Shown here in pieces: positions 1 through 10,327 of a DNA stretch of 64,000 nt. The DNA is from Colwellia sp. Arc7-635 (GTDB taxonomy: Bacteria > Pseudomonadota > Gammaproteobacteria > Enterobacterales > Alteromonadaceae), in NCBI RefSeq assembly GCF_003971255.1, contig NZ_CP034660.1:1984001-2048000 (forward strand), in the 5' to 3' direction. Under the pieces are notes generated by a model. The model was given only the letters and a program-made list of their open reading frames with translations, was not told where the DNA came from and searched no databases. The stretch's first letter is position 1. Every line of letters starts with the position of its first letter. The translations under genes were made by a program, and so were the position numbers.

Positions 1-135
1 ACGATGTAATAGGCCCATCATTAAGTAATGGTCTGAGATAAGCGCCTTTTTTTCAACGGCCACTGTGGCTGTTGAACTACAAGCTGACAATAACGTAATA
101 ACTAATATCGCGATTAATAGAGATAAATTTTTCAT
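1..135 (-). CDS. Partial lipoprotein (N-terminus only)
   Basis: The reverse strand from 135 reads 45 codons without a stop and runs off the left edge. The product starts MKNLSLLIAILVITLLSACS, a basic N-terminus, a hydrophobic core and a lipobox (L-S-A-C, Cys19), so export and lipidation are expected. Only 26 residues of the mature part are visible, too few to assign a family. Its start codon faces the 373-base gap before dapD, which is on the same strand and upstream of it. Confidence 0.6.
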   Translation of the reverse strand, partial: MKNLSLLIAILVITLLSACSSTATVAVEKKALISDHYLMMGLLHR

Positions 136-508
136 AATTCTGTGATAATTAAGTGGACTTAATCTTACTATCGCAAAGGTTATGCCAACTGTATTTTTGA
201 CTGTATGAAAATGAAAGGGCTTGATGAAGGTGTGATTTCAAGCTGTTGATTTTATTTTATAATTTTCATGATTAAAGAGCGTTTAGATTAAAGTAAAGCG
301 AATTTAATTTTTTTTTTGAGTTTAGGAACACTGTAGATTACACAATAAAATCTCTTGTTAGAGATGTGAATATTTATGGTGTCAAAAAAACAGCGCTTTA
401 GTAAATATAGAGAAACAGATGAAGATAAGAGAAGGGTATCGAGATAAATTTGTGTAGTATCTTAGGTGATATTACACAAATTTATTATTCAGAATAATGG
501 AGTCGTAA
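136..508. other. Intergenic region with a long inverted repeat
   Basis: This stretch separates dapD from the partial lipoprotein gene. The only clear structure is a hairpin-forming inverted repeat at 444-485, listed separately. The rest is AT-rich, with no supported ORF. It must hold the promoter of the lipoprotein gene, but I cannot place one with confidence. Confidence 0.5.
444..485. terminator. Hairpin downstream of dapD
   Basis: ATAAATTTGTGTA at 444-456 is matched perfectly by TACACAAATTTAT at 473-485. The pairing continues inward through a G-T wobble and four more pairs to a six-base loop (462-467). It lies 24 bases past the dapD stop on the minus strand, so it may end the map-glnD-dapD transcript. 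There is no long U tract, so a processing or stabilising hairpin is also possible. Confidence 0.5.
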
Positions 509-1339
509 TTACTCTTCAGACACCGAGCGCAATAAAGCATTAATACCGACTTTTGCACGGGTTTTAGCATCAACTTTCTTAACGATTATTGCTGCATATA
601 AACTATAGGTACCACATTTTGATGGCAGGTTACCAGGAACGACTACTGAGCCTGCTGGTACTCTACCGTAATGTATTTCGCCCGTTTCTCTGTCGTATAT
701 ACGCGTACTTTGGCCAATATAAACGCCCATTGAAATGACCGCGCCTTCTTCAATCACCACACCTTCAACAATTTCTGAACGCGCACCAATAAAACAGTTA
801 TCTTCGATGATAGTTGGGCCGGCTTGTAAAGGCTCTAAAACGCCACCAATACCAACTCCGCCTGATAGATGTACGTTTTTACCTATTTGAGCACAAGATC
901 CAACAGTCGCCCAGCCGTCAACCATACAACCGTCATCAACAAACGCACCAATATTAACGAAACTTGGCATAACGACAACATCTCTACCAATATAACTACC
1001 CGTGCGAACAGATGCGCCAGGGACAACTCTGACACCATCAGCAACAAAGTCGGCATGGCTGTAGTTGGTGTACTTCATCGGTACTTTATCAAAATATTTG
1101 CTTTCAGCGCCGTCGATAACCTCGTTATCCCAAATTCTGAATGAAAGTAATACGGCTTTTTTCAACCATTGGTGTACAACCCATTCTCCAGCAATTTTTT
1201 CTGCCACGCGTGCAGAGCCATTATTCAATGCGTCTAAGGCATCTAATATAGCTTGTTTCACTTCAGGAGATACACTTGCTGGTGTAATATTCATACGTTC
1301 TTCGAACGCTTGTTCAATAATTGTTTGTAATTCTGACAT
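509..1339 (-). CDS. dapD: 2,3,4,5-tetrahydropyridine-2,6-dicarboxylate N-succinyltransferase
   Basis: DapD transfers succinyl from succinyl-CoA to tetrahydrodipicolinate in the cytoplasmic lysine/diaminopimelate pathway, which also feeds peptidoglycan. The 276-residue product is full length (E. coli 274). It opens with the conserved helical N-domain ([18 protein letters not shown]) and then shows left-handed beta-helix hexapeptide repeats ([35 protein letters not shown]), ending with the [14 protein letters not shown] segment of the family. It lies 32 bases downstream of glnD on the same strand, the usual map-glnD-dapD order, so co-transcription is likely. No anomaly is seen. Confidence 0.97.
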   Translation of the reverse strand: MSELQTIIEQAFEERMNITPASVSPEVKQAILDALDALNNGSARVAEKIAGEWVVHQWLKKAVLLSFRIWDNEVIDGAESKYFDKVPMKYTNYSHADFVADGVRVVPGASVRTGSYIGRDVVVMPSFVNIGAFVDDGCMVDGWATVGSCAQIGKNVHLSGGVGIGGVLEPLQAGPTIIEDNCFIGARSEIVEGVVIEEGAVISMGVYIGQSTRIYDRETGEIHYGRVPAGSVVVPGNLPSKCGTYSLYAAIIVKKVDAKTRAKVGINALLRSVSEE

Positions 1340-1371
1340 CAGGGTATTCCTAGTTATTCATATCATAAAGT

Positions 1372-3999
1372 TTATCGGTGGCTATCGGCACACAGCATGG
1401 CTTCTAATTCAATTTGCTGCTCTTTCGTTAGCGCTTTATTTTCGGTATTAGAAACCGTAAAAACATCCTCAGCTTTTTCGCCAAACGTGGTTATTTTAGC
1501 GGAATGTATTTGTATATTACATTTTTGAAAAATAGCGGCAATATTCGCTAATAAGCCTGGATGATCTAACGCGACTATTTCCAGTAGAGTGTAATTTTTC
1601 GCTGCAGCTTCAATAAAGCTCACATGTGTTGGTACTTTAAATTGACGAAAGCGTTTCGCCAAAGGTTTCGGTTTAATGCGGATTTGCTTTGAGGCTAATT
1701 TGACACTTAACGAGCGTGCGATGGTCAATGCTCTTGCGCTATCATTAATCGCTTTATTACGATTGTCTAGCACCACAAAAGTATTGGCAGTATAACCAGA
1801 TTTATTCGTGGTAATTTTGGCATCATGTATCGATAATTTTTTTGCGCCAAGTAACGAGACAATATTTAGAAATATATTAGGTTTATCTTTGGTATACACA
1901 AAGACTTCTGTACCACCTCGATAAGGTTTAGGGCTAATAATAACTAAAGGTTTAGCTCTGTTATGTGATAATATATGTTTAAAGTGCCAAGCAATTTGTT
2001 CTGGCGAATAGCGTAAAAAGTAGTCTGCTTTAAATTCTTTCAACAACTGTTTTAACTGCTCTTGATCGACAGTCTGTGCTTTTAAAATCTCAATAGCTTG
2101 TTGCTGGTTTTCTCTTATTTTAGCTCTAAGATCGACCGGCTTTTCAAGACCTCGTCTAAAGGCACGTTTAGTACTGAAGTATAAGTCTTCCAATAAATTG
2201 GCTTTCCAACTATTCCACAGGCTTTCATTGGTAGCTCGCATATCGGCAACCGTTAAGCAGTATAAATAATCGAGGTGTGCTTCATCTCTCACAATTTCAG
2301 CGAAAGCTTTGATAACTTCAGGATCTGATATATCTCTGCGTTGGGCAGTAACAGACATTAGTAAATGCTGCTCAACTAACCAAGCTATCATACGACCATC
2401 GTGGTCACCCAATTTATGAATTTTAGCAAAGTCTAATGCGTCAATCGCACCAAGCTTTGCGTGATCGCCACCACGACCTTTTGCTATGTCGTGAAATATC
2501 CCTGCGAAGTACAATAATTCAGGTTTACGGACACGCTGAACAATTTTACTACACAGTGGGTATTCATTATTATGTTTGGCTTGGCTAAAACGATACAAGT
2601 TTTTCAATAATCGATAACTATGTTCATCAACCGAATAGGCGTGAAATAAATCAAATTGCATTTGGCCAACAATATTGCGCCATTGTGGTAAATAGGCGCC
2701 AATAATAGAGTGACGGTGCATTAATGTGAAGGCTAAGCCTAGCCCTCTGGGATGCTTAATCAATGCGACAAATATTTCACGGCAACGTGCATAGTCAATC
2801 ATACCTGAAACGAGTCGTCTGCGAGCATTACGCATTAAGCGTAAGGTTTCGGGATGTAAATCAGTAATTTCTTTATGCTGAGCGATCAGTAAAAACATTT
2901 CCATGATCATGGTTGAACGCGTAAATACACGCTTATTACAGACTTTTATTTGACCGTCTATAATAACAAAATCTTCATTGAGAACGATTTCTTTACTGTA
3001 TTTCTTTTCATTTAAAATGGCATATTCGAAATGCTGTAATAGCATGCGATTCAGCTCAGAAACGCGTGAAATAATGCGAAAAAATCGCTTCATCATACGT
3101 TCAATCGCCAATTTGCCACCATCGCCAAAGCCCATTAGTTCAGCAACATCAGCTTGATAATCAAAAAGTAGTCTGTTTTCATTACGTCCGGCAATAAAAT
3201 GCAGCGCACAACGCATACGCCATAAGTAATCTTGACACTCGATTAGCTCAAAATATTCGTTAGTGGTTAAGTAACTATGATCAATTAGTTGCTCAAGTGT
3301 ATCGGCCATAAAATGACGTTTAGCAACCCAACCAATAGTTTGAATATCGCGTAAACCACCCGGATTTGATTTCAAGTTCGGCTCTAATGTATAAGAGGCA
3401 CCATGATACTGCTGATGGCGTTGATATTGCTCATCACGTTTGGCAATAAAAAACTTCTCAGATGTCCAAAAAATATCTTCAATTAATAGTGGTTGTAACT
3501 GGGAAACTAAAGCTTCATTGCCACAAATTTGACGCATTTCCATTAAGTTGGTCGCGATAGTTACGTCATCAATGGCTTGATTTAAGCATTCTTTAATACT
3601 GCGAACACTATGGCCGATATCAAGTTTTACATCCCACAATTGAGTAATAAAGGCCGATATCTTTTCCGCTAAGTCGTCTGCGATCACATCCTGTGTGAGC
3701 AATAAAATATCCACATCAGAATAAGGGTGCAGTTCACGTCGACCATAACCGCCAACAGCAACTAAACTAATTTGGTATTCATCGAGGTGATGTTGACACC
3801 AAAGCTTGGTTAGAATGAGATCGACGTAGAATGCTCTTGCTGCGACTAGAGAAGTGACTTCACTAAGTGGAAATTGTGCTTTTTGCCATTGGAGAAATTC
3901 AGCACTGAGTAAACATATTTGGGCACTCGTTAACGAAGGAGCACTTACTGAGAGAGCTTCACAATAATTATCTGGAATAGGTGATGTAGTATTCAACAA
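1372..3999 (-). CDS. glnD: Bifunctional uridylyltransferase/uridylyl-removing enzyme (PII)
   Basis: GlnD adds UMP to and removes it from PII proteins in response to glutamine, setting glutamine synthetase activity and NtrBC signalling. The 875-residue length matches the family (E. coli 890). The nucleotidyltransferase motif [15 protein letters not shown] is at residues 83-97, with the two metal-binding aspartates. A central HD hydrolase domain ([16 protein letters not shown]) removes UMP. Two C-terminal ACT domains sense glutamine ([20 protein letters not shown] and [20 protein letters not shown]). It sits between map and dapD on the same strand. All domains look intact. Confidence 0.97.
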   Translation of the reverse strand: MLNTTSPIPDNYCEALSVSAPSLTSAQICLLSAEFLQWQKAQFPLSEVTSLVAARAFYVDLILTKLWCQHHLDEYQISLVAVGGYGRRELHPYSDVDILLLTQDVIADDLAEKISAFITQLWDVKLDIGHSVRSIKECLNQAIDDVTIATNLMEMRQICGNEALVSQLQPLLIEDIFWTSEKFFIAKRDEQYQRHQQYHGASYTLEPNLKSNPGGLRDIQTIGWVAKRHFMADTLEQLIDHSYLTTNEYFELIECQDYLWRMRCALHFIAGRNENRLLFDYQADVAELMGFGDGGKLAIERMMKRFFRIISRVSELNRMLLQHFEYAILNEKKYSKEIVLNEDFVIIDGQIKVCNKRVFTRSTMIMEMFLLIAQHKEITDLHPETLRLMRNARRRLVSGMIDYARCREIFVALIKHPRGLGLAFTLMHRHSIIGAYLPQWRNIVGQMQFDLFHAYSVDEHSYRLLKNLYRFSQAKHNNEYPLCSKIVQRVRKPELLYFAGIFHDIAKGRGGDHAKLGAIDALDFAKIHKLGDHDGRMIAWLVEQHLLMSVTAQRRDISDPEVIKAFAEIVRDEAHLDYLYCLTVADMRATNESLWNSWKANLLEDLYFSTKRAFRRGLEKPVDLRAKIRENQQQAIEILKAQTVDQEQLKQLLKEFKADYFLRYSPEQIAWHFKHILSHNRAKPLVIISPKPYRGGTEVFVYTKDKPNIFLNIVSLLGAKKLSIHDAKITTNKSGYTANTFVVLDNRNKAINDSARALTIARSLSVKLASKQIRIKPKPLAKRFRQFKVPTHVSFIEAAAKNYTLLEIVALDHPGLLANIAAIFQKCNIQIHSAKITTFGEKAEDVFTVSNTENKALTKEQQIELEAMLCADSHR

Positions 4000-4166
4000 T
4001 AAGCTCTCTTGTTTATGATAAGTATGTGGTCACACTTTAATTGCAATTAATTGAAAATAGCCTTGAATCCGTCGCTAGAGAAGTGCTTTACGACTATGTT
4101 AATTTTTTAGCATCAGTATGAAAAGTAATGTCTTATTATTAAATAGTCGTTGTTAGCTAACTCATA

Positions 4167-4955
4167 TTAGTTATGCAACATTCTCGGAATCGTATCATCT
4201 TTACGTAACGTTAATATTTCACAACCGGTTTTTGTCACCACAACGGTATGTTCCCATTGCGCTGATTTTTTACCATCTAGGGTATAGACTGTCCAATTAT
4301 CTTCTTTATCAAGCAAAGTATTTGCACGGCCTAAATTAATCATAGGTTCAACCGTAAAGCACATACCTTCTTCCATTTTATCGCTGTCATTATTTTTATA
4401 ATGTACGATTTGTGGCTCTTCATGAAACTCTTTGCCTATGCCATGACCACAATATTCTTTAACGATAGAATAACGTCCCGATTTTTTGATGAACTTTTGA
4501 ATGGCAGTGCCTATTTCACCAAAAGTGTTACCTGGTTTTACTTTCTTAAGCCCGACATATAATGCTTCTTGTGTGATTCGACAAAGACGATTATCTTCTG
4601 CCGATGTTTCACCAATAAAGAACATTTTACTTGTGTCGCCGTGGTAACCATCTTTAATAACCGTAATATCGATATTAATGATATCTTTGTCAACTAATGG
4701 AACATCATTTGGAATACCGTGACAAACAACGTGATTAACTGATGTACAGATAGACTTTGGAAAGCCATGATAATTTAACGGCGCAGAGATCGCTCCTTGA
4801 ACCTTATCAGTGAATTCAGCACATAATGTATTAAGCTCATCGGTTGTTACACCAACCTTAACATGAGGTTCTATCATTTCTAATACATCGGCAGCAAGTT
4901 TTCCAGCAATTCTCATTTTCTCAATTTCTTGCTGATCTTTAATCGTAATTGTCAT
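4167..4955 (-). CDS. map: Type I methionine aminopeptidase
   Basis: Map removes the initiator methionine from nascent proteins when the second residue is small. At 262 residues it matches E. coli Map (264), and lacks the N-terminal extension of other types. The metal-binding pita-bread motifs are visible: the segment IINIDITVIKDGYHGDTSKM carries the two Asp ligands, HGIGKEFHEEPQIVHY the His and neighbouring catalytic His, EEGMCFTVEPMI a Glu, and QWEHTVVVT the last Glu. It is the first gene of the minus-strand map-glnD-dapD series. A 167-base gap precedes glnD, so glnD may have its own promoter. Confidence 0.97.
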   Translation of the reverse strand: MTITIKDQQEIEKMRIAGKLAADVLEMIEPHVKVGVTTDELNTLCAEFTDKVQGAISAPLNYHGFPKSICTSVNHVVCHGIPNDVPLVDKDIINIDITVIKDGYHGDTSKMFFIGETSAEDNRLCRITQEALYVGLKKVKPGNTFGEIGTAIQKFIKKSGRYSIVKEYCGHGIGKEFHEEPQIVHYKNNDSDKMEEGMCFTVEPMINLGRANTLLDKEDNWTVYTLDGKKSAQWEHTVVVTKTGCEILTLRKDDTIPRMLHN

Positions 4956-5486
4956 AAAACCTCAAATGTAACTGTGTAAATAATGTAATTGGAGTAAATT
5001 AGCTATACGGGCAGTCACATCGCAATAGATACGAAGGCCTAGCAACAACTAATTCAGTCATAAACAATCGGATTGTAAATAATCTGATCGTAAATAAATA
5101 AGATGGCAGTGATTTTACCTGTTTTTTTTTACTTTGCCCAATAGGAAAGCGAGTCAGGATAATCAATTTTTTAATACTTAGTTCTGCACATAGCTCTGCA
5201 ACTGTCTTTGCTAAACAGTCATAATAACTAGCTCAAAACAATTAATAACACTTGGACTCATGCTTTTAACTACTGACTAAGTATCTAAAGCTGAACGCTG
5301 GGTTAAGTCGTATTTGCTCATTATTGTTAATAAAAGAGCATCTAAATATTATTAACAATAATAGTAAGTTCTGTAATCTGCATATTTAATAAAATAAAAC
5401 TTAAGTACCCAAAAGATAGATAAGGATACAAGATAAAATTGTTACCCTTATCCTTATCCTTATCCTTAGCTTTGTAATCAATACTG
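4956..5486. other. Intergenic region between map and DsbA-like gene
   Basis: About 530 bases lie between map and the DsbA-like gene, both on the minus strand, so this holds the map promoter and the end of the upstream transcript. I find no supported ORF. It has AT-rich sequence, a hexamer repeat at its right end (5446-5469, listed separately), and a segment near 5060-5100 where a GTAAATAA motif recurs. Function is unknown. Confidence 0.4.
5446..5469. repeat. CCTTAT hexamer tandem repeat
   Basis: CCTTAT is repeated three times followed by CCTTA(G), just past the stop of the DsbA-like gene on the minus strand. A complementary GATAAGGATA lies at 5419-5428, so the transcript could fold a hairpin here and end the minus-strand message. 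Hexamer repeats can change copy number by slippage, but no coding frame is affected. Confidence 0.6.
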
Positions 5487-6113
5487 CTACGACAAGTTTT
5501 CTAATTCAACCTTAACGGCCTCAACAATGGCTTCAGGGTTTTCTAAATAAAGGTTGTGATTTAGCAATACTAAACTTTCACCACAAGCTAACAGCATTGC
5601 AGGAATCGCTTGTGTGCCTATCAGTTCCTGAACTTCAATAATGTCATGAATAGCAAACTCAGCATCTTTAGTTAGCTTGTTTGATTGCAGGCATTTTGCC
5701 GGTGGCGAGAGTTTAAGTTCGTCAATAATATCAGTGACACTGTCGTTATCGGTTAACTCATTACCTAAAACAAAGTGCGCGTGCTGCAATTTAGTTAATA
5801 ATTCAAAGGCAGATTTTGCTGACTTGTTCTGTACCCAAGCCATTAGGTTAGCGGCTAAAGTTGAATCTTTAGTGTAATTGAGTGTATCGATATAGTTAGG
5901 CCCAAATGGTACCTGACTAAACTCTCTAACGGCAGCGATAGTGGTGGCTGAAACTTTATTATCGCCATCATAATAACCAACATGCATAGCTCTGAGGGTA
6001 ATAGATGGAAAAGCACTCAATACCTTTTCGACTAATACTGTAGAAGCATAGCTCCAAGGACAATGGCTATCGTAGATGTAAAAAAGTTCTGCATTTGGTG
6101 TATTCAATGACAT
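5487..6113 (-). CDS. DsbA-family thioredoxin-fold protein
   Basis: The 208-residue protein has a DsbA-like thioredoxin fold: an N-terminal strand LFYIYDSHCPWSYAST with the active-site-like CPWS at residues 18-21, an alpha-helical insertion, and a C-terminal cis-Pro region (IGTQAIPAMLL). The motif has only one cysteine (CPWS, not CxxC), as in cytoplasmic DsbA-family proteins related to FrnE or HCCA isomerase; no signal peptide is seen. Substrate is unknown. It stands alone between map and rpsB, which are usually direct divergent neighbours, so it looks like an insertion into a conserved junction. Confidence 0.8.
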   Translation of the reverse strand: MSLNTPNAELFYIYDSHCPWSYASTVLVEKVLSAFPSITLRAMHVGYYDGDNKVSATTIAAVREFSQVPFGPNYIDTLNYTKDSTLAANLMAWVQNKSAKSAFELLTKLQHAHFVLGNELTDNDSVTDIIDELKLSPPAKCLQSNKLTKDAEFAIHDIIEVQELIGTQAIPAMLLACGESLVLLNHNLYLENPEAIVEAVKVELENLS

Positions 6114-6240
6114 GATTCACTAGTTTGAAGTAAAAAGTAGTTCAATTTTAGCGTGCTAGAAATAAAGATCCTAGTCTTAACTCAATAAAATATTATTAAG
6201 CTTAATTTTGAGCCAAAAACTAGCCAATTGTTTACGTTTA

Positions 6241-6258
6241 TGTTATAAAGTGCGCCGC
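6241..6258 (+). promoter_or_regulatory. Candidate extended -10 promoter of rpsB-tsf
   Basis: TGTTATAAA at 6241-6249 fits an extended -10 element (TG-N-TATAAA), followed by a GC-rich discriminator (TGCGCCGC, 6251-6258) of the kind seen on stringently controlled ribosomal promoters. No good -35 is found at standard spacing, consistent with an extended -10 promoter. This implies a leader of about 200 bases before rpsB. Confidence 0.55.
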
Positions 6259-6462
6259 TAAATTGTTTGTATAAATCTTTAAAGGGTTTTTCAAATATAT
6301 TTAGTCTTAAACGGTATTGAAAATAATTCAATACATTAAAACTAAACTCACATACATCTAGCAAAGGTATACCGGGGTGCCCAGCGAATTTACATTACGT
6401 AAAACGCAAGAAGGGTCGTGTATATTGGATGTATGAACGCTTAACCCCACAAAGGAAAAAAC
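6259..6462 (+). promoter_or_regulatory. Probable rpsB 5' leader (S2 autoregulatory region)
   Basis: The 200-odd bases between the candidate promoter and rpsB carry no ORF of their own on the plus strand. In gammaproteobacteria the rpsB leader is known to mediate repression of rpsB-tsf by protein S2. The segment 6364-6420 (from AAAGGTATACCGGGGTGCCC onward) is the most GC-rich, structured-looking part. Assignment is by position and established knowledge; I did not fold it. Confidence 0.4.
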
Positions 6463-7191
6463 ATGCCAAACGTTTCTATGCGCGATATGCTTAAAGCAGG
6501 TGTTCATTTCGGTCACAAAACCCGTTACTGGAACCCAAAAATGAAATCATACATTTTTGGTGCTCGTGATAAAGTTCATATCATCAACCTTGAACAAACT
6601 GTTCCAATGTTCAACGAAGCTCTTGCTGTATTAAGCAATGTTTCTTCGAAGAAAGGTAAAGTTTTATTTGTTGGTACTAAACGCGCAGCAAGCGATGCAA
6701 TTAAAGATGCAGCGATTAAATGTGATCAATTCTACGTAAATCACCGTTGGTTAGGTGGTATGTTGACTAACTGGAAAACAGTACGTCAATCAATCAAACG
6801 TTTAAAAGATCTTGAAGCTCAAAGCTCTGACGGTACTTTTGAAGCGCTTACTAAGAAAGAAGCGTTAATGCGTACTCGTGAAATGGAAAAACTTGAGAAA
6901 AGCCTTGGTGGTATCAAAAACATGGGTGGTTTACCTGATGTTTTATTCATCATTGATGCTGATCACGAGCACATTTCTATTAAAGAAGCTAACAACTTAG
7001 GCATTCCAGTAATTTCTGTTGTTGATACAAACTCAAACCCAGATGGCGTTGACTACATCGTTCCAGGTAACGATGATGCGATTCGCGCTGTGACCTTATA
7101 CTTAGACTCAGCTGCTAATGCTGTTCTTTCAGGTCGCGAGCAAAACATCGCAGTACAAGCAGAAAAAGACGGTTTTGTTGAAACTGAATAA
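6463..7191 (+). CDS. rpsB: 30S ribosomal protein S2
   Basis: S2 is a late-binding protein of the small ribosomal subunit that recruits S1. The 242-residue product matches the family (E. coli 241) from the N-terminal [22 protein letters not shown] signature (residues 6-27) through [16 protein letters not shown] to [20 protein letters not shown] and the [27 protein letters not shown]-terminal block. An AAAGGA ribosome binding site precedes the ATG. It leads the rpsB-tsf pair and is probably autoregulated through its leader. Confidence 0.98.
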   Translation: MPNVSMRDMLKAGVHFGHKTRYWNPKMKSYIFGARDKVHIINLEQTVPMFNEALAVLSNVSSKKGKVLFVGTKRAASDAIKDAAIKCDQFYVNHRWLGGMLTNWKTVRQSIKRLKDLEAQSSDGTFEALTKKEALMRTREMEKLEKSLGGIKNMGGLPDVLFIIDADHEHISIKEANNLGIPVISVVDTNSNPDGVDYIVPGNDDAIRAVTLYLDSAANAVLSGREQNIAVQAEKDGFVETE

Positions 7192-7284
7192 ATTCAGTTT
7201 TAAATAACGTTTTATGCTTTTATTACCACAACAGCAAAAGTTGTTGTGGTAATTACTGAACACTTTTATATTGAGGAAAATTTC

Positions 7285-8157
7285 ATGGCAATTACTGCTG
7301 CACAAGTTAAAGAATTACGTGAACGCACAGCTGCGGGCATGATGGATTGTAAAAAAGCTTTACAAGAAGCTGATGGCGATATGGAACTTGCAATTGAAAA
7401 CATGCGTAAGTCTGGCCAAGCAAAAGCAGCTAAAAAAGCTGGCAACATTGCCGCTGAAGGTGCTATTTTAATTAAAACTAACAACGGCGCAGCTGTTTTA
7501 GTAGAAATTAACTGTCAAACTGATTTTGTTGCAAAAGACAATAACTTCTTAGGTTTCGCTAACGAAGTTGCTGATGCTGCTCTTGCTGCTAAAGTAACTA
7601 TCGAAGAGCTACAAGCTCAATTCGAAGAAAAGCGTATTACCCTAGTGACTAAAATTGGTGAAAACATCAATGTTCGTCGTGTAGAGTACATCGACGGTGC
7701 TACTTTGGCTTCTTATAGCCATGGCGCTACTATTGGTGTTGTTGTTGCTGGTGAAGGTGATGCTGAATCACTTAAGCACATCGCTATGCACGTTGCTGCA
7801 AGCAAGCCAGAATACATCAACCCTGCAGATGTTCCTGCTAGCGTAGTTGAAAATGAACAACGTATTCAATTAGATATCTTAAAAGCTGAAAACGATGCTC
7901 TTGAAGATAACAAGAAAAAGCCTGTTGATTTACTTGAAAAAATCATCATCGGCCGTATGAAGAAATTTACTGGTGAAATTTCTTTAACAGGTCAAGCTTT
8001 CATCATGGAGCCTAAGAAAACTGTAGGCGCTATCTTAAAAGAGAAAGGCTTAACAATTTCTTCGTTTGTTCGTTTAGAAGTTGGTGAAGGTATTGAGAAA
8101 AAAGAAGAAGATTTCGCTGCTGAAGTAGAAGCACAAATCGCTGCAGCAAAAGCTTAA
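7285..8157 (+). CDS. tsf: Elongation factor Ts
   Basis: EF-Ts is the guanine nucleotide exchange factor of EF-Tu. I place the start at ATG 7285 ([26 protein letters not shown]), which has GAGG at 7273-7276 and matches the family N-terminus; an upstream in-frame start at 7246 would add 13 unconserved residues. The 290-residue product shows the UBA-like N-domain, the EF-Tu contact segment [14 protein letters not shown], and a C-terminal [15 protein letters not shown] helix. It follows rpsB by 93 bases and is closed by a strong terminator. Confidence 0.98.
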   Translation: MAITAAQVKELRERTAAGMMDCKKALQEADGDMELAIENMRKSGQAKAAKKAGNIAAEGAILIKTNNGAAVLVEINCQTDFVAKDNNFLGFANEVADAALAAKVTIEELQAQFEEKRITLVTKIGENINVRRVEYIDGATLASYSHGATIGVVVAGEGDAESLKHIAMHVAASKPEYINPADVPASVVENEQRIQLDILKAENDALEDNKKKPVDLLEKIIIGRMKKFTGEISLTGQAFIMEPKKTVGAILKEKGLTISSFVRLEVGEGIEKKEEDFAAEVEAQIAAAKA

Positions 8158-8198
8158 TTCAATTTAGTGAATTAAGAAATAGCTAGCATCTTTGTTGA

Positions 8199-8224
8199 AA
8201 AAGCGCCTATAGGCGCTTTTTTTA
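8199..8224 (+). terminator. Rho-independent terminator after tsf
   Basis: AAAAGCGCCTA at 8199-8209 and TAGGCGCTTTT at 8210-8220 form a GC-rich stem followed by a T run to 8223. It lies about 40 bases after the tsf stop and ends the rpsB-tsf transcript. Confidence 0.85.
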
Positions 8225-8253
8225 TAACAAAATTTTATGCCCAACTATGATTA

Positions 8254-8413
8254 ATACCAATCCTATTAATTAAGTGATCATTTGAAGACGGCCTAAATAT
8301 CCAATAGCTACGTTGCTTTTAATCGCAATAGCCAGCTCTTACTCAATCAAGCGCTTTGTTATTGAACATTTATTCACGCTAAAAATAGCTCATTAATTTA
8401 ACGATATTGGTAT
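8254..8413. repeat. 160-bp ATACCAAT-bounded palindromic intergenic element
   Basis: ATACCAAT at 8254-8261 is mirrored by ATTGGTAT at 8406-8413, and the flanking 25-30 bases inward are imperfectly complementary (ATTAATTAAGTGATCA against GCTCATTAATTTAACG). The element sits in intergenic space after the tsf terminator and encodes nothing evident. Its form is that of a MITE or palindromic repeat. I infer dispersal from the structure and general experience of marine gammaproteobacteria; there is only one copy here. Confidence 0.6.
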
Positions 8414-8904
8414 AAAATAAGCTTTGATGTCAACGCTTTACAATAACGAACATATTTCCTGTTTGTGCGGGTAAAGCACTTTAAGCTAGAATAAGTGCAT
8501 TCATCTATTTGCACAATAGTGCTTGATGTTTAAGTAAAATCAATCACTTATACTATACGATGAGGATCATGTTGAAGTTAAGCTAATGATATACGTTATC
8601 AATATTTAATTTTAAGCCTTTATCGAAGCGAAACATTGATGAATAGCGAACTATTTGTCGATATTTTATCGCTGAGAATGGGATAAAGGGAATATTGTGT
8701 AAGTACTGCTTATCCAGCGTTCGGCTTAACGAGCAATCTTGTTTGAATTTTGCACTATTTAACTCATTAATAGTGATAAATTACGTCTACAATAGACTTT
8801 TTTCATATTTGACTTTCGAACCGTGGCTAAACGTATTAAAATAGCCGCGGTCGATCAGGCCCAGACTTATTTTAATTTATAAATTCTTAAGGAATGTTTA
8901 TTAC
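8414..8904. other. Long non-coding upstream region of pyrH
   Basis: About 490 bases separate the palindromic element from pyrH. No ORF is supported on either strand. It must contain the pyrH promoter: the best candidate is around 8750-8793 (TTGCAC at 8750, TACAAT at 8788) but the spacing is poor. The length suggests a leader or a small RNA gene could be present; nothing recognisable is seen. Confidence 0.35.
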
Positions 8905-9645
8905 ATGAGCATCAATCCCAAACCAATGTATCGTCGAATCCTTTTAAAACTTAGTGGTGAAGCCCTGATGGGTGAAGAAGGTTTTGGCATAGATCCAAAA
9001 ATCTTGGATCGTATGGCGCAAGAAATTAAAGAATTAATCGAAATGGGCATTCAGGTCGGCTTAGTTATTGGCGGTGGTAATCTGTTTCGCGGTGCAGGCC
9101 TTGCCGAAGCAGGAATGAACCGCGTAGTTGGTGACCAAATGGGCATGCTTGCTACCGTGATGAATGGCCTTGCAATGCGTGATGCTTTACATCGTGCTTT
9201 CGTTAATACTCGCTTAATGTCAGCTATTGATCTTGCTGGTGTTTGTGACCGTTATAATTGGGCTGAAGCAATTAGCTTACTTAAATCTGGTCGTGTCGTT
9301 ATTTTTAGTGCTGGTACGGGAAATCCGTTTTTCACCACTGATTCAGCGGCTTGTTTACGTGGTATTGAAATCGAAGCTGATGTAGTTTTAAAAGCAACTA
9401 AAGTTGATGGTATTTATTCAGAAGACCCTGTTGCTAATCCAGATGCGACGTTATATAGCCATTTAACTTATCAAGAAGTGTTAGAAAAAGAATTAAAAGT
9501 GATGGATTTAGCTGCGTTCACATTAGCACGTGATCATAGTATGCCGCTGCGGGTATTCAATATGAATAAACCGGGTGCTTTAAAATCTGTCATTATGGGT
9601 GGTGTAGAAGGTACAACAATAGATCACGCAGAAAATTTAAATTAA
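8905..9645 (+). CDS. pyrH: UMP kinase
   Basis: PyrH phosphorylates UMP to UDP, the entry to UTP/CTP synthesis, and is a hexameric amino-acid-kinase fold enzyme. The 246-residue product is full length (E. coli 241). The phosphate-binding KLSGEALMG near residue 15, [12 protein letters not shown], the UMP-binding [17 protein letters not shown] segment, [20 protein letters not shown] and [10 protein letters not shown] are all visible. It is followed 19 bases later by frr, the usual pairing. ATG with AAGGAATG upstream. Confidence 0.98.
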   Translation: MSINPKPMYRRILLKLSGEALMGEEGFGIDPKILDRMAQEIKELIEMGIQVGLVIGGGNLFRGAGLAEAGMNRVVGDQMGMLATVMNGLAMRDALHRAFVNTRLMSAIDLAGVCDRYNWAEAISLLKSGRVVIFSAGTGNPFFTTDSAACLRGIEIEADVVLKATKVDGIYSEDPVANPDATLYSHLTYQEVLEKELKVMDLAAFTLARDHSMPLRVFNMNKPGALKSVIMGGVEGTTIDHAENLN

Positions 9646-9664
9646 TTAGTGCAGGAATAACATA

Positions 9665-10222
9665 GTGATAAACGAAATAAAACAAGACGCTCAAGAAAGA
9701 ATGGCGAAAAGTATCGAGTCATTAAAAATTAGTTTGAACAAAATACGTACTGGCCGTGCGCATCGTTCATTACTCGATAATATTGTTGTTGAATATTATG
9801 GTATGGATACGCCACTTAGCCAAGTTGGTAATATCTCTGTACCAGATGCACGTACTTTAGCAATTACTGTTTTTGATAAAGGCATGATCGGGGCTGTTGA
9901 AAAGGCTATTTTAAAGTCTGATTTAGGACTTAATCCATCATCACAAGGCACGTTAATTCGCATTCCTTTACCCGCATTAACAGAAGAGCGTCGTAAAGAC
10001 TTAGTGAAAGTTGTTCGCGGAGAAGCTGAAGGCGGTAAAGTAGCCATTCGTAATATCCGTCGTGATGCTAATGCTGATATTAAATCATTGAATAAAGATA
10101 AAGAAATCAGTGATGATGAAACGCATCAAGCAGAAGACGAAATACAAAAAATCACTGATACATTTATTAAGCAAGTTGATGATGTTTTGTCTGCGAAAGA
10201 AAAGGAATTGATGGAAATTTAA
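9665..10222 (+). CDS. frr: Ribosome recycling factor
   Basis: RRF splits post-termination ribosomes together with EF-G. The 185-residue product has the exact family length, with the conserved [15 protein letters not shown] helix, [22 protein letters not shown] domain II and the C-terminal helix [21 protein letters not shown]. The start is GTG at 9665; AGGAA lies at 9653-9657. A terminator follows at 10244, so pyrH-frr may be a transcription unit separate from uppS. Confidence 0.97.
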   Translation: MINEIKQDAQERMAKSIESLKISLNKIRTGRAHRSLLDNIVVEYYGMDTPLSQVGNISVPDARTLAITVFDKGMIGAVEKAILKSDLGLNPSSQGTLIRIPLPALTEERRKDLVKVVRGEAEGGKVAIRNIRRDANADIKSLNKDKEISDDETHQAEDEIQKITDTFIKQVDDVLSAKEKELMEI

Positions 10223-10243
10223 AGTTTTCATTGCTTAATCCAT

Positions 10244-10273
10244 GACGCCGTAGATAATGACTACGGCGTTTTT
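10244..10273 (+). terminator. Terminator after frr
   Basis: ACGCCGTAG (10244-10252) pairs perfectly with CTACGGCGT (10260-10268) across a seven-base loop and is followed by four further T residues. It ends or attenuates the pyrH-frr message before uppS. Confidence 0.8.
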
Positions 10274-10327
10274 GCATATACCAATAAAAAATTCAGCATG
10301 TAGAGTTAAGCTTACGATGGAGAACAT

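Noticed and set aside
6182-6364. 60-codon minus-strand ORF in the rpsB leader
   Set aside because: It overlaps the candidate promoter and leader and has no family similarity.
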